This document shows positions 41,593 to 52,817 of a DNA stretch of 64,000 nucleotides, piece after piece. Where the stretch lies: positions 108,576 through 172,575 of the forward strand of contig MPUH01000015.1 in the NCBI GenBank assembly GCA_001970955.1. Direction: 5' to 3'. A program made the position numbers and the translations under genes. The stretch comes from Stentor coeruleus (Eukaryota > Ciliophora > Heterotrichea > Heterotrichida > Stentoridae). The notes under the pieces were generated by a model. The model worked only from the letters and a program-made list of their open reading frames with translations. It searched no databases and was not told the DNA's origin. The first letter of the stretch is position 1. Every line of letters starts with the position of its first letter.

Positions 41593-43584
41593 ATGATAAA
41601 TAAATATATGGGTTCACAGTGTGGAAGACTATGTTGCAGACCTTGTAAAAAGCAGCTAACAATCAAACAACGCGTTTCTAACATATACGAACAAGCCCCA
41701 ATAGAAATAACTGAAAACTATTGCAAAAACAAAGCATCGAAAATCTCTGATTACCTCAAAGACCGTAAAAATCAAATATCAAAATGCATAAGAGAGTTCA
41801 AAAAGAAAATTTCCCAAATCACACCAAACTCATCAGCTGAGTCTCAGCGCACTATACTTCTTTCTTTATACACACTAAGAGTTTTAACTGAAAACTTTGA
41901 AGATTTTTTGCCAATAACTTATCATTTAATTTTGCAAACTATGAAAATGAACTGTTTTCAAGCTCTTAAAACGCCAATTTATAAAACAATAGAATTTATA
42001 ACGTTGTTATACCCTGATAAAGAGATAAATATATTAGAAGATATTATGAGTGAATTAATCAGATATCTTACAGAACTAAAAAACGTAGAGGATGAAGAAA
42101 TAAAACTTTTAAGCAATATAATCAAACCTTTACAAGCAAAAATAGCAGGAAACACCTATTTTGATTGGCAGAAACCTATAAGACTAATCCTTGAAAAAAT
42201 CATTGCAAAAGAAGACTGTCTTAAAGAACTTTCTTTACTCACATCATTTTCTGAAATACTTTGTGATGCAAATGCCACAGGACAGCAATTTGTCCATTTT
42301 TTAATCCAATATTTACATGAAAACAAAGAATGGGGCGACAAATCATCACAAATATTCAAAGCTATTATCAAAGGTAAAAATAATTTTTTCAGAGATCAAA
42401 GTTCTACTGTATTTAAAGAATTATTAGAATATATAAAAAAGAATGAAAAAATTGATCCTCTCAGTGTTGCAGACTGTTTAAAAATGATAATTGATAATTC
42501 ACAAACTATAAACACACAACATTATTCAGATATGTTTGAATCTGTTATAAAAAATATCATAAGATCTGACACTGATATTGGAGAGAGAATACTTGAATCA
42601 TGGATAAATAAAGCTGATGTTCAGAGTTACTTTAAATTGTTTAAGAATCTTGTTTATAGGGAAAAAATTCAGAGTACATATAAACAGATGCTTTTTGTAT
42701 GTAAGAAGAGAATTGATAATGAGTTTAGTAAGCCAGAGTTCTCAGAAACATTTTTGTTACCATTGTTTGACATTATTTATTATTTGGTAAATCAGATTAA
42801 AGAAAAGCATGAGCCTTCAAAGCTAAAAGTAATATAAATATAGGAACTTTCATATCTTATCAGCAAAATCTCAGCTCATATTAAATTCAAAAACTACGAC
42901 ATTCAAACAATTTGCATACTCATAGTAAAAATAGTAAAAAGTGAAGAAAACAATCTAAGCATTTTTAAGTATCTACTAAAAATAATCCTTTCAGTAATAA
43001 ACCAGAATTCTCCTGAGCATGTTCGATCAGTTATATCTCTTATAGTAAAACTGAAAGGTTTTTTATCAAATACAAATTCTTTTTATATAGGAATTTTCTT
43101 GTGGACTACGTTAAAAGCTGCAGGAATCGCTTATAAAAATAAAGCCTGGGTCGATTTTGTAGACTCAACGGCTAATGAGAATTTGAAAATTGAACCATTT
43201 AGAACTTCTTTATTAAACACAGATGAGTTTATGAGTATAATGATGAACACAAGGTCTATATTTAAAAAACATAACACAGAAAACACGTATTTTGATGAAG
43301 ATATTTTTAATTTTGACAAGATTATCGATAAGAAAAATGATTTGATAGTTTTAGATGATGAGGATAAAGAAGATTATTTAGGATTTAATCATAGTGATAC
43401 TGAATTCTCATCAGTATCTTCTTTTGATTATCAAGATAGGGTTATTGATGTTCAAGAGATTAAACCGGAAATTGTGATTAATGATTATAAACAAGCACTA
43501 CTTTTACAAGAAGAGGAAGACAAGAAATTAATAGAAAATCTTAAAATAGAAGATTCGAATACACCAGGGAATCATTCTGATTAG
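41593..43584 (+). CDS. EFR3: EFR3-like membrane-anchored helical repeat protein
   Basis: 658 aa after removing one 15-nt intron (42829-42843), which joins two frames exactly. The second Met (41608) gives MGSQCGRLCCRPCKK, with Gly2 and clustered Cys suited to myristoylation and palmitoylation; either Met could be used. The next 60 residues ('YEQAPIEITENYCKNKASKI', then 'DYLKDR') match the N-terminal pattern of EFR3. HEAT/ARM-like helices continue to about 540. The C-terminal 110 residues are acidic, with a Ser-rich stretch. EFR3 anchors phosphatidylinositol 4-kinase III-alpha at the plasma membrane through its acylated N-terminus. The assignment rests on layout and N-terminal pattern, not on a calculated alignment. 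The kinase itself is not in this window. Confidence 0.6.
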
Positions 43585-43816
43585 GATAAAAATATTTATG
43601 ATTAAGTTTTTTTTGAAGAGGATTGATAGAAATATATTCTTTAGTTAAAGTTCCTTTTAGATTTTTTAGAGAATTTATTGGCTTGGCTATTTTTTTAGAT
43701 AGATATAAGCCAAGTATTGCATGTAATTTTTCTATATTCATTTTTTTCTAAAGATTCTAAATAGATATCCAAAACTATGGGTAACTCAATTTTTTTTCTT
43801 ATATTCAGTTACTAAA

Positions 43817-44983
43817 ATGTCATCAAATCGATCAGAAAACCCTTCTCGAAAGCTTTCATCAAATCTTGAGAAAAAAGACTCTACTCTATTAGAAAGCGGA
43901 AAAGAGTTTATTAATGATGTCTTTGGTGGTAATGACTCTCCAAAAAACAAAAAGCCTCAAGACTCAGTAAACTCAAACATGAAGAAAAAACCTCAAGGCG
44001 AAAATAAATCCCGATCCAGTTCAGAAAACTCAGAAAAGCCAAAACGTAAAAATAGTAGCGATGAGGAAGAAAAAGTTCAGACAAAGAAAAAATCAAGAGA
44101 AAGTTCAAGAAGTTCAAGTAGAGAAAGGAAAAGTAAAGCTCTAGTTCCAGTCCAAGCCCCTGAGCCTGAACCTAAAACATTTCTCACACAAAAACGTGAA
44201 GAAGAAAAACAAGAAGCGGCGTGGACTTTAAATGACTTACTTTTCCCAGGAGGTAAAATCTCAAAGTTATGTAGGATTACAAACCCAAAAAGCAAAGATA
44301 TAAAAATCAGCGAAATTCTTAAACGTAGTGGGATTGCTGAAAATAACCCAGTAATTTTACTTTCTGGAGTAGAGGGTGAAAAACGTTCAGGACTATTAGT
44401 TGGAATAGCAAGAGCAGCCTATAGTACAGATGCTATAATTGTAGATAATGGGTTAAAAAACGGTATAGAAACCGCATGTTATCGTAAAAAAGTCAAACTT
44501 ATCGGTGTATGTCCAGAAGAAATGATTGTATATCCTACTAAAGCATCTACTGGAGATAGACTTGGCGAGTTATCAGCAGGGCATTCTCATTTGATAGTAA
44601 TGGGTACAAAAGGTGATGGGATGCGATGGGAATATGTTGTGTCTTTTAAATTAGAAGTTTGCAATCGTATTCGTTATGGCCGAGGTGGTCAAGGGAGTTT
44701 ACCTTGTAGAGCTTTATGTGTTGTAGTTGGGGATAACACAGGATGTATTTGGGAAGCAGAAAGAGCATTAAAAGCAGATATGACCCTTTTAGTACTAGAA
44801 GCCAGTCCAGTAGGTAGAGATATCGTGTCATTCTTAAAAAATCAAAGCAGTAACCTTCCAGAAACCTTCAAATCCCTTCTTAAAAAAGGTGAAGTTTATA
44901 TTTTCCCTGAGACAGGAACAGCTGAACATCTAGCTTCAGCCATCCACCTTTATTTAGCAGTATGCTTTAAACCCAAAAACTAG
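43817..44983 (+). CDS. SLOG/LSDAT-like nucleotide-binding domain protein
   Basis: 388 aa. Residues 1-115 are Ser/Lys/Arg/Glu-rich and disordered. From about 140 a Rossmann-like domain follows: 'NPVILLSGVEGEKRSGLLVG' with a Gly-rich turn, then 'AIIVDNGLKNGI', 'VKLIGVCPEEMIVYP', 'HSHLIVMGTKGDGMRWEY' and 'PCRALCVVVGDNTGCIWEAE'. The order of strands and glycines matches the SLOG/LSDAT family, which in TRPM channels and bacterial systems binds ADP-ribose-type nucleotides. No enzyme domain or channel is attached. The start lies 232 bp after the EFR3-like gene and the stop is 26 bp from the next gene on the same strand. Confidence 0.68.
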   Translation: MSSNRSENPSRKLSSNLEKKDSTLLESGKEFINDVFGGNDSPKNKKPQDSVNSNMKKKPQGENKSRSSSENSEKPKRKNSSDEEEKVQTKKKSRESSRSSSRERKSKALVPVQAPEPEPKTFLTQKREEEKQEAAWTLNDLLFPGGKISKLCRITNPKSKDIKISEILKRSGIAENNPVILLSGVEGEKRSGLLVGIARAAYSTDAIIVDNGLKNGIETACYRKKVKLIGVCPEEMIVYPTKASTGDRLGELSAGHSHLIVMGTKGDGMRWEYVVSFKLEVCNRIRYGRGGQGSLPCRALCVVVGDNTGCIWEAERALKADMTLLVLEASPVGRDIVSFLKNQSSNLPETFKSLLKKGEVYIFPETGTAEHLASAIHLYLAVCFKPKN

Positions 44984-45009
44984 TTAAGATATTTTTTCTC
45001 AATAAAAAA

Positions 45010-47733
45010 ATGGAGTTCATCAACACTTGGGATCTTCTCACATCAAGAAGAGATAAAAAAAAAATCATCCAATTAGATGAAATAATCATACTTGAAAACA
45101 GTTTCACTTCTCATGAGTATTATCTTACTCATAAATACGAAAATACACAATATATTTTCTGTGGAGTTGATAATGAAAATAACAGATGTGTTATAAAACT
45201 AATGCCTTTACCATCATTTGATGATATAAAATTTGCTTATAAGAATTTATCTTTACTTAAAGACTTTGGGGAAAAGTACAAGTTTACTAGGATTAAGGAT
45301 ATTTTTGAGGTGTTTGAAGATCAGTGGGTGTTGGTTATTGTATGTGAGTATTTAGAAGGTTTGACGATTAGGGAAATTTTAGAGTTTTCAGATGAGTTAG
45401 ATTTACCTAAAGAGATTTGGCTTATGATGTTTGTTAGATTAGTGAAGATTATTGATAAAGCTGAAAGAGAAGCTATTATGTTGAATGTATTCCCTGATAC
45501 AATAATGATAGTTAAAGATCAGGATGATAAGAATTTGGTATATGATAATGGGGGTTTGAGACTTGGTGTTAAAATTATAACATATCATCAGATATGTAGT
45601 AATAGATCTAAACATGATACTTATTGTTTGTATAGAAAAAACACTATAGAAAACGCGATTTTTGGAGCCAGTGTATGTTTGTATATGCTTTTTACAATGA
45701 CTAAACATGAAGATGTGCCTAATTTTAAGGAAATGGATGAGGAAAAAAGATTAAAAGTGTTACAAGTTGGAGATGTAGGAATTAATAACCTTTTAGCCCT
45801 TGTTGCAGGTAAAAATTTTAAAGCAGAAACTTTATTAACCCATTCAGGTGTTGAGTTATGGAGGGTATTTCAAAAAGCCAAATATATAAAGTTGGATGAT
45901 ATAATTATCAAAGATATAAACTGTTTAATAACTGTGTTCAGGTTATCTTTGGTTAAGTTTTCATATAGAGATAATGATAATTTGAGTATTACACAAATGT
46001 TTGTTAATAGTAAACATGCATTTTTGGCTATGAAAAAAATACTTATGATAGTTGGGGAAAACCCTGGAGAAGTCAATAAGGTTTTAGGGAATGGCGAGAT
46101 ATTTTTTGAGTTTTTTAAGGTTTTTATTGAGCAAAAAAGTGATTTGGTTAAGCAGCCGATATTGTTTAATTCGATATTGCTTTTACTTAAAGACAAAAAC
46201 ATGTCTGAAAAATTTAAAAGTACACTAGTCTCATTAGGGTTTCTAAGTTTAATCCCAGAGTTCATTGGGAATAACGTCAAGTCTGAATTGTTATGCAAAG
46301 TGTGTATAAATTTCATAGAAAACAACACCTTAACTTTGCAGCAGATTCTTTGGGACACAGGTTTTGTTAAGAATTTAATGATTAAAACGACTCGTTCAGT
46401 TATTGAAAATGAGTTTATTAGAACGACAATGTCATATTATGGTAAAAATTCATTGAAACTCATCTTAAAAGTATATGAGCTCCTAGATATAAGTAAACAC
46501 CGTATATTCCAACATATTTACGAAATCCCTATAGTATTTAAACTTGACTCAATCTCTTCTCTTTTCCCTCTTCTCTACGAAATCTGGAAAAAAGGAACAA
46601 AAATCCCCGCTGAATCTTTACCAGATATCCTAAAAACCTTAATCCACATCCTATCAGAAGTTGCTTGTCTCCAACAATTCCTCGAACTTCAGCATTTAAA
46701 AGGTGAATGTACAAGTAAAAGTTCTCAAGGGTTTCTAAAATACTTTGGTAAAAACCCTCTTCTAATAAAATGTCTTAACTGTAGCCCATCTTCATCTTAT
46801 TGTATTTTATGCTATGAAAAATATCATAAAAAACATGAAATACAATTTTTACATTATCAAGCTCCTATGTTTAGATGTAGTGAATTAGAAGATATAGAAA
46901 GTATATATAAATTGGATTTCAAGTTACCTAAATATACAAATGATATGTTGTTTCTTGAACTTTATGGAAATAAATATGAAAGGTTTTCAGTATCAAGGAT
47001 GAGTTTGGAGCCTAATAAAACATTGATAAGTGCATATAGTATTCATATAAATTATGATGATGATTATGATATTAGAAATAAAAATTATGGGATGCTTAGT
47101 CCTAATCAAAAAGGACCTAGTTTGTTATCCCCAACTTTTAATTCTAGTATCAGGAGGAAATCAGCAGAATTTAAAGAGGATTATACTAAATCTTTACCTC
47201 AAGCTGATGCGTATTTTGAAGTAAAAATTGTCAAAGCTGGGTTTTATGAAGAAATTGTTATAGGGATTACAGGTACAGGGGTGTTTTATAATTGTAAAAC
47301 TGGGAATATTTTACGAAATGGGCATATTGTTAGTAAAGGTCCACGTTTAGGATCATATGATACTATTGGGGTTGGTCTTTTTCAAGAAAAAATATTTTTT
47401 ACTTATAATGGTTTAATACTTAGACCGATTATCCATTGTTTTATTATACATCCTATTAAGGCTTATATTTCATCTGGTGTTTATAATGCTGCTGAATTAG
47501 AAGTAAAATTTTCTAATTGGATTTTCATGGGGCCTTATGCATCTTTGGTTCATACTAATAGTGATGCTGATGCTTTGATTAAATTTATCATGAAAAAAGT
47601 TATTAATTTGAATAGCAAAAAGGAAACTAGAAATGAAGATTTGCTTGATAAGTTCTTAGAACTCTTGAGGATTATGAGCAAAAGTGACTTATTGGATAAA
47701 ATGCAGACGTTTAAGGTTAAAAACTTTTCATAA
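45010..47733 (+). CDS. Pseudokinase-like / zinc finger / SPRY protein
   Basis: 907 aa. The first 250 residues follow the kinase fold: 'RCVIKLMPLP' supplies a beta-3 Lys and 'WVLVIVCEYLEGLTIREILE' the hinge. The catalytic HRD and DFG motifs are absent ('MLNVFPDTIMIV' and 'LVYDNGGLRLG' stand in their places), so it is probably a pseudokinase. Residues 260-580 are ARM-like helices. A Cys-His cluster at about 587-615 (CLNCSPSSSYCILCYEKYHKKHE without its last part) resembles a B-box/ZZ finger. A SPRY domain occupies about 733-840 ('YFEVKIVKAG..IVIGITG' and 'IGVGLFQEKIFFTYNG'). This points to a scaffold or substrate adaptor. No ortholog is recognised. Confidence 0.75.
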   Translation: MEFINTWDLLTSRRDKKKIIQLDEIIILENSFTSHEYYLTHKYENTQYIFCGVDNENNRCVIKLMPLPSFDDIKFAYKNLSLLKDFGEKYKFTRIKDIFEVFEDQWVLVIVCEYLEGLTIREILEFSDELDLPKEIWLMMFVRLVKIIDKAEREAIMLNVFPDTIMIVKDQDDKNLVYDNGGLRLGVKIITYHQICSNRSKHDTYCLYRKNTIENAIFGASVCLYMLFTMTKHEDVPNFKEMDEEKRLKVLQVGDVGINNLLALVAGKNFKAETLLTHSGVELWRVFQKAKYIKLDDIIIKDINCLITVFRLSLVKFSYRDNDNLSITQMFVNSKHAFLAMKKILMIVGENPGEVNKVLGNGEIFFEFFKVFIEQKSDLVKQPILFNSILLLLKDKNMSEKFKSTLVSLGFLSLIPEFIGNNVKSELLCKVCINFIENNTLTLQQILWDTGFVKNLMIKTTRSVIENEFIRTTMSYYGKNSLKLILKVYELLDISKHRIFQHIYEIPIVFKLDSISSLFPLLYEIWKKGTKIPAESLPDILKTLIHILSEVACLQQFLELQHLKGECTSKSSQGFLKYFGKNPLLIKCLNCSPSSSYCILCYEKYHKKHEIQFLHYQAPMFRCSELEDIESIYKLDFKLPKYTNDMLFLELYGNKYERFSVSRMSLEPNKTLISAYSIHINYDDDYDIRNKNYGMLSPNQKGPSLLSPTFNSSIRRKSAEFKEDYTKSLPQADAYFEVKIVKAGFYEEIVIGITGTGVFYNCKTGNILRNGHIVSKGPRLGSYDTIGVGLFQEKIFFTYNGLILRPIIHCFIIHPIKAYISSGVYNAAELEVKFSNWIFMGPYASLVHTNSDADALIKFIMKKVINLNSKKETRNEDLLDKFLELLRIMSKSDLLDKMQTFKVKNFS

Positions 47734-48331
47734 TATGAAGAGATTTTTAAGGAAAGGTGTTAGTAAAAATAATCTGTATTTATGGATTAAAATATATATG
47801 GAATCAAGAGATTATGCTAGGTTTTTTATATAAGTTGCGATATTTCAGAATTTTTAGTTTAGAATTTTGCTTATATAAAAATTTACTTGGAATTATATAT
47901 AGTAGGGAAAAGAGTATTTTAAAATAGATGGACTGCGGTGTGAAGGAAGATGGGAAATGATACGTTTTGCTTTAGTTTTGAGTTTGATAAAATTATTATA
48001 TATATGGAGGAAAACTCCTGGTCTTCCTAAAAGATATTTGACTGCATCTTTGACATACTTCCAAATATCAGAAATACAAAAAAACTCATATATACAAATT
48101 TTATTCCAGGTAAAGTCAAACCCAGAACCTACAATATAACCTATCACACTTAAAAGTTATCTTTATTTCAAAACCCTATTCCTAAAACCGAAAAATCCCA
48201 ACATCATACCCAATAACATTTTTAATCGACAAATAATCCTCATATAAAATCCTTATCAAAAACCACATAACAAAAATCGAATAAACTATCATCATAAGTA
48301 AAGATTAATTATGTCTTTTAATACTAATCTA
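47734..48331. other. Convergent intergenic region with one ambiguous short frame pair
   Basis: 598 nt. 47893-48147 (minus, 84 codons) and 47957-48139 (plus, 60 codons) overlap and both have fairly ordinary amino-acid composition, unlike the rest of the spacer. I cannot tell which, if either, is a gene. The flank before 48331 is C/A-rich, as expected for the 3' side of the minus Rab gene. Confidence 0.35.
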
Positions 48332-48943
48332 CTATATCTGTTGGCAGCAACCAATATTTTTTTTCGGCTTAACAGTGCTAAGTTTATTTCCTTTCTGTTC
48401 ATTTACCGACTTTTTACTAATAAGCTCACGGGCCATGATTTCAAAAGCAAGGGATACTTGGTTTCCACTAAGAGCACTAGTTTCTATATAGTGCATATGT
48501 CGATTTTCTGCAAATTTTTTCCCAGTTTCTTCATCAACTTGCATATGTTCTGAAGAATCTTGTTTGTTACCAATAATAACCTTTGATGAACTATCAGAAT
48601 ACTTGTTTATTTCATCAAGCCAATCTGGAATATGATCAAAACTATCACGTGAAGTTTTATCAAATACAAGCATGACCCCATCAGCACCACGATAATAAGC
48701 ACTTGTTATTGTCCTAAAACGTTCTTGACCTGCTGTGTCCCAGATTTGTAGCTTGACAATTTTACCATCGACAGTCAAGGTTTTGAATCGAAAGTCTACA
48801 CCGATAGTACTGATATAGCTTTCAGAAAAGGTATCATCTGCAAAGCGTAGGAGTAAACATGATTTACCTACGCCAGAGTCCCCGACCAGGACCATTTTGA
48901 ACAAGTAGTCACTGTATATATTTTACTAGTCTCTTCTTGACAT
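48332..48943 (-). CDS. RAB1: Rab1-type small GTPase with one 15-nt intron near its start
   Basis: 198 aa. The first visible Met inside the GTPase (48904) is not the start. A 15-nt intron at 48912-48926 joins ATG 48941-48943 to the domain, giving MSRRDYDYLFKMVLVGDSG, a good Rab1 N-terminus. G1 GDSGVGKS, switch I 'STIGVDF', switch II WDTAGQERF, G4 GNKQD (normally NKCD/NKxD) and G5 'ETSA' are present. It ends CCQQI; the Cys pair is a geranylgeranylation site. Rab1 proteins drive ER-to-Golgi vesicle traffic. 'DTAGQERFRTITSAYYRGA' is very close to Rab1/Ypt1. Confidence 0.92.
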
Positions 48944-49673
48944 TGTTTATACAGGAAAATTTTTTTTTTTTTGATGATTTTATCATGTTGTTATTGTGGT
49001 TTTAGGTAAAATTATTTATTGTTAAGGTGCAAATGCTAATGTTTATTTTAAATCTTATAAACTAGTTAATTTAGTTTTATTATTAATTTAATCATCCTAT
49101 AATCAAATATATCGTTTTCACCTATTTGTAATCCCCATTTCAAATCTTATTTTTAAATCTTCTTCATATTAAAATGCATTAAGCTATTCAGGTGATATTT
49201 ATCTCTGAATAAAAATAAAATCTAAAAGCTTATCTTTCTCAAATAAAAACCATTTTTTATTATTAAAGCCAACTTTATAACTTCGATATAACTGAACAGC
49301 ACATAAATTTCCGTCTATACCTCATAAGTTTCTACATTGACTAAAACTTCAAAGTAGTGAATAAAATCCTTTAGTTCCCCATCATCACCGAAATCTCACC
49401 ACAAAAAAAACCCATGTCAATATCATATTCCCTAGCAATCTTCAAAAATTTCATCAAAAAAAAAAAGAAATCTGTTTTAATCCAATCAGTTTAAATCTAA
49501 ACCTAATTCCAAAAACCTTACCCATAATAATTTCAACAAATACCGAAAATCTAAATTGCAGCACTCAAATATCTCAACACATTAAAAAAATATTATTATA
49601 AAAATCATAACACATTCTCAATTTTATACAATAAAAATCTCAGAGGTAACTTTATGTAAAATAATAAATTTTA
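48944..49673. other. Divergent intergenic region
   Basis: 730 nt: G/T-rich to about 49020, then C/A/T-rich with little G up to the next start. No coding or RNA signature. Confidence 0.5.
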
Positions 49674-50114
49674 ATGATAAAAGGACTTTTTATATATGCA
49701 ACTGGGCTTGGGATATCATTAGGTAAAGTTTATTACGATACAACTTATGTAGGTACTTTTAATTACAAGATCTTATTAGCCCTCATACCAGATTTATTAT
49801 TGATATTAGCTGTTATATTCTCTTTTATCAACAAAACCAAACTTTTGGGTTTTATTTTAGCTTTAATTAGTGTGGGTTATTTTGACTTAGTACTAGGGCT
49901 TAATGGAAAAGGTAGCGCTCAATTATCTTGTAAAGCTGTAGACTGGTGTCAAGTATCTGTTGAAATTACATGTGAAAAACTTAATAATCAAGAGTGGAGT
50001 GGTGCTGGATACCTTGCTGGGATTGGATTGAAAATTATGGCTTCAACTTATATTGCTAAATGTTGTTGGATTAAATATTCTATGAATCGTATAGTCCCAG
50101 AGCCTATTAAGTAG
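49674..50114 (+). CDS. Small tetraspan-like membrane protein, function unknown
   Basis: 146 aa. Four hydrophobic helices lie at about 2-20, 28-48, 55-75 and 108-125. Between the third and fourth lies a Cys-containing loop with three Cys ('CKAVDWCQVSVEITC'), suggesting a disulphide-bonded lumenal or external loop; three more Cys sit near the last helix. It ends with a polar, positively charged tail. The layout recalls small tetraspan or claudin-like families, but no family motif is convincing. Confidence 0.6.
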   Translation: MIKGLFIYATGLGISLGKVYYDTTYVGTFNYKILLALIPDLLLILAVIFSFINKTKLLGFILALISVGYFDLVLGLNGKGSAQLSCKAVDWCQVSVEITCEKLNNQEWSGAGYLAGIGLKIMASTYIAKCCWIKYSMNRIVPEPIK

Positions 50115-51287
50115 ATATAAAAATTATTTATTATAGATTTCCCTTGGATATTAAGATTTGTTTTTATTGTATATAGTTGAAGTTATGTATTTTAGAATGT
50201 ATGGTCTTTGGTTTGTATTTATGCTTTTAATTTTGGTGGGTTTTTTTATGTGTGAGTGGTGTAGGAGATAGGGAAAGTATTTGATTAGGTTGAATGCTTT
50301 GAATTGTTTTTATTGTGTGTTTTGTGGTGGTGGAGTTTTTCAGATGGATGTTATGTTTAGAATTACGGTTTCTGTGGTGAAGGAATTTGCGATGTGTTTG
50401 ATGGATAGAAGGTATTTTTGTTTAGTATTTGGATTGGGAATAGAGAAAACTTGAAGCTGGGGTTGATTTTATGGATGTGTTGTGTGTGTAGTATTTTGCA
50501 TATGTCATGCTTTGTCAGGGTGATTGGGTTTTAGAAGGGGTTTATGATTTTTTTTATGTTTTAGGGATTTTTTGATATGACCTGAGTTTTTTTAGCATTA
50601 GAATCTTAGTTTATAGATATTTTTAAGAGAATCTTATACGATAAAACATTAGCTATGCATTAGGGTTATATCTAAGCATAAAATATATTAAAGTATCAAA
50701 GGAATCAACAAAATCTTTAAAAACACTAGAACTCATTTAAGAGAGAATCCAAAACAGAGTTTCTCAACAGAGAGTTAATATAATAAAAAAAAACATAAAC
50801 TTCAGATCCTATCATTAGAAATAGGGTTTTTTAATTCTTCAATAGCCTGCTTTGGTCATAACTTTTTAATTTCTTAGAAAGCACAAACATTATATCTATA
50901 TCTGGAACATCAATACTTTTTACCTTCTAACTTTCAGCTTTCATACTAAATTTTAATAGTATATGAGTTCAGATTCTCAAATAAACACAGATGGACTTTA
51001 TTATTTCTAGATATAAACTTAAATACTAGATCAGTTATTTTACAAGCTATATTGATAAAGTCTTAGTAAATCTTCTAAAAATAATAATTTGATTATATAT
51101 CCTATCATAATCTTATTTTCTTAGCTATTTTGATTATAAACTCTATTATTTATATATAAAACAACTTCTTAAGACTACATTTATTGTATATAAATTAGTA
51201 TTTCAAAAGAAGATCACAGTTATTTTATATTAACTTTTATTAACAACTTTATTTACGTATATTTTCCATTATACCTATATAATTTAA
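50115..51287. other. AT-rich intergenic stretch
   Basis: 1,173 nt. The first 450 bases are strongly G/T-rich with C almost absent (3' flank composition); the rest is AT-rich. No gene, tRNA or repeat recognised. Confidence 0.5.
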
Positions 51288-51599
51288 ATGCACTCAACTC
51301 AACAAACAAACAAAATTGTGAGGCATGTCTCAGTTTCATTCAGAGATATTATAAAAGTACCTGCAAATGTAAGTAAAACAACTGAATCAACAATGGAAAC
51401 TCCTGAAAAACAAGTTTTTACTTCTAACCGTCAATCAAGACCTAGAATCTTATACCTGTCAATCAATACACTGATGAAAGAGAATAGAAATCCACACAAA
51501 TATACTTCTGACTGTGAAAATAGAAGACAAAAACTTAAAGAATTATCATCAGGGTATCAACTACGAAGAGAGTCTTTATCCTATATAAAACTATCATAA
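51288..51599 (+). CDS. Small basic protein, function unknown
   Basis: 103 aa, Ser/Thr/Lys/Arg-rich, with no membrane segment and no recognised domain ('RHVSVSFRDIIKVPANVSKT'). Codon use and even composition differ from the surrounding AT-rich spacer, which favours a real gene. It stands alone in about 3 kb with few genes. Confidence 0.45.
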   Translation: MHSTQQTNKIVRHVSVSFRDIIKVPANVSKTTESTMETPEKQVFTSNRQSRPRILYLSINTLMKENRNPHKYTSDCENRRQKLKELSSGYQLRRESLSYIKLS

Positions 51600-52817
51600 T
51601 TAATATTTCAAATTGCTCTTTTAAAGAAATTATTGGAATAATACTTTGTGTTTTTATTTGATATATAAAATATTTGCATGTTTTTATGATTTACATTACG
51701 AGTTTTAAGCTTGACAGTCATAAATTCATTTTAGTTTTTATTAATAAACCATACTAATAATTTATATTTTGTATAGAAAAGGGATAACTAGCTTTGGTTT
51801 TTAGTAAATCCTAGTATTTATATAACTTTAGATCTATTATTTAATTATAGTTCATGTTTTATTATATTTTAAACATTGATTTAGGTTTTAATAATATTTT
51901 TTACATTATTATATTAGTTAATGATATACAACAAAGTTTTTAAATTTCTTTAAACTTTTAAATATCTTATTTGCAAGTCTTGAAATTCTTATAACTTATT
52001 TTTTAGACAGTTTTCGTTTATGTTACTAAATTTATTGTATATTTTAGTTTTATGTATATGTATTAATAAAAACCACAAAATAAAGCTAATTTTAAACATG
52101 TTATAAGAAAATTTATCCTATTGTTCCTTAAATAATTATGATTGGATGATTATAAGCAACTTTATAATCATTTTTAGTAGTTTATATTTTCTATATGAAT
52201 TTATTTGTCATAGTCTTATAGGGATGATTTAATTGAAAACTAACTTTTAAATGTAATTACTGACTTGGAATTATTTTTCATTAATTTCGGTGTTTTAGAT
52301 ATTCAAAGGCAATTAAAGTAAATTAATGAATTATATCGAGGTATGGATTTTAAAGATTACGCATTTTTATTTCATAAATGGTACTAAAAGTAATACAAAA
52401 AAATTTATAATTTTATATTCTGAGGGCTGATTCACTGTGCAGTTCTCAGTAAATTATTTTTGCTATTACATAATGCTTCAATAATTTTACTGCGATATCA
52501 TATAATTGCAAATTTTATGTTTATTTTCTAATGGTAACAACTATTGATTCAATTATCAATTGAATTATCCTTCAAAATCTAAAATTTTGTAAAACTAGAA
52601 CATACATGCAAAGAATAATCCTAAGTTAATTCTATAAAGAAATAATTTATTCTAAATCACGATTTACTTTTCTTTTCGAAAAAAATCTAAAAGAATTGAT
52701 AAAGATGCTTTTCTGATATATTAGTATTTAAAATACTTTTACTATATTTCTCTACATATACAAAAGTAAACAGTTTATAATCTATATAAGAGTATTTAGT
52801 TTTTATATCTGTTTTAC
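51600..52817. other. AT-rich intergenic stretch
   Basis: 1,218 nt of very AT-rich DNA (much T on the plus strand). No gene, repeat array or RNA recognised. Confidence 0.5.

Noticed and set aside
43541-43741. 66-codon minus frame between the EFR3-like and SLOG genes
   Set aside because: Overlaps the 3' end of the EFR3-like gene by 44 bases and has no recognised domain. Its composition is fairly normal, so a small gene is not fully excluded.
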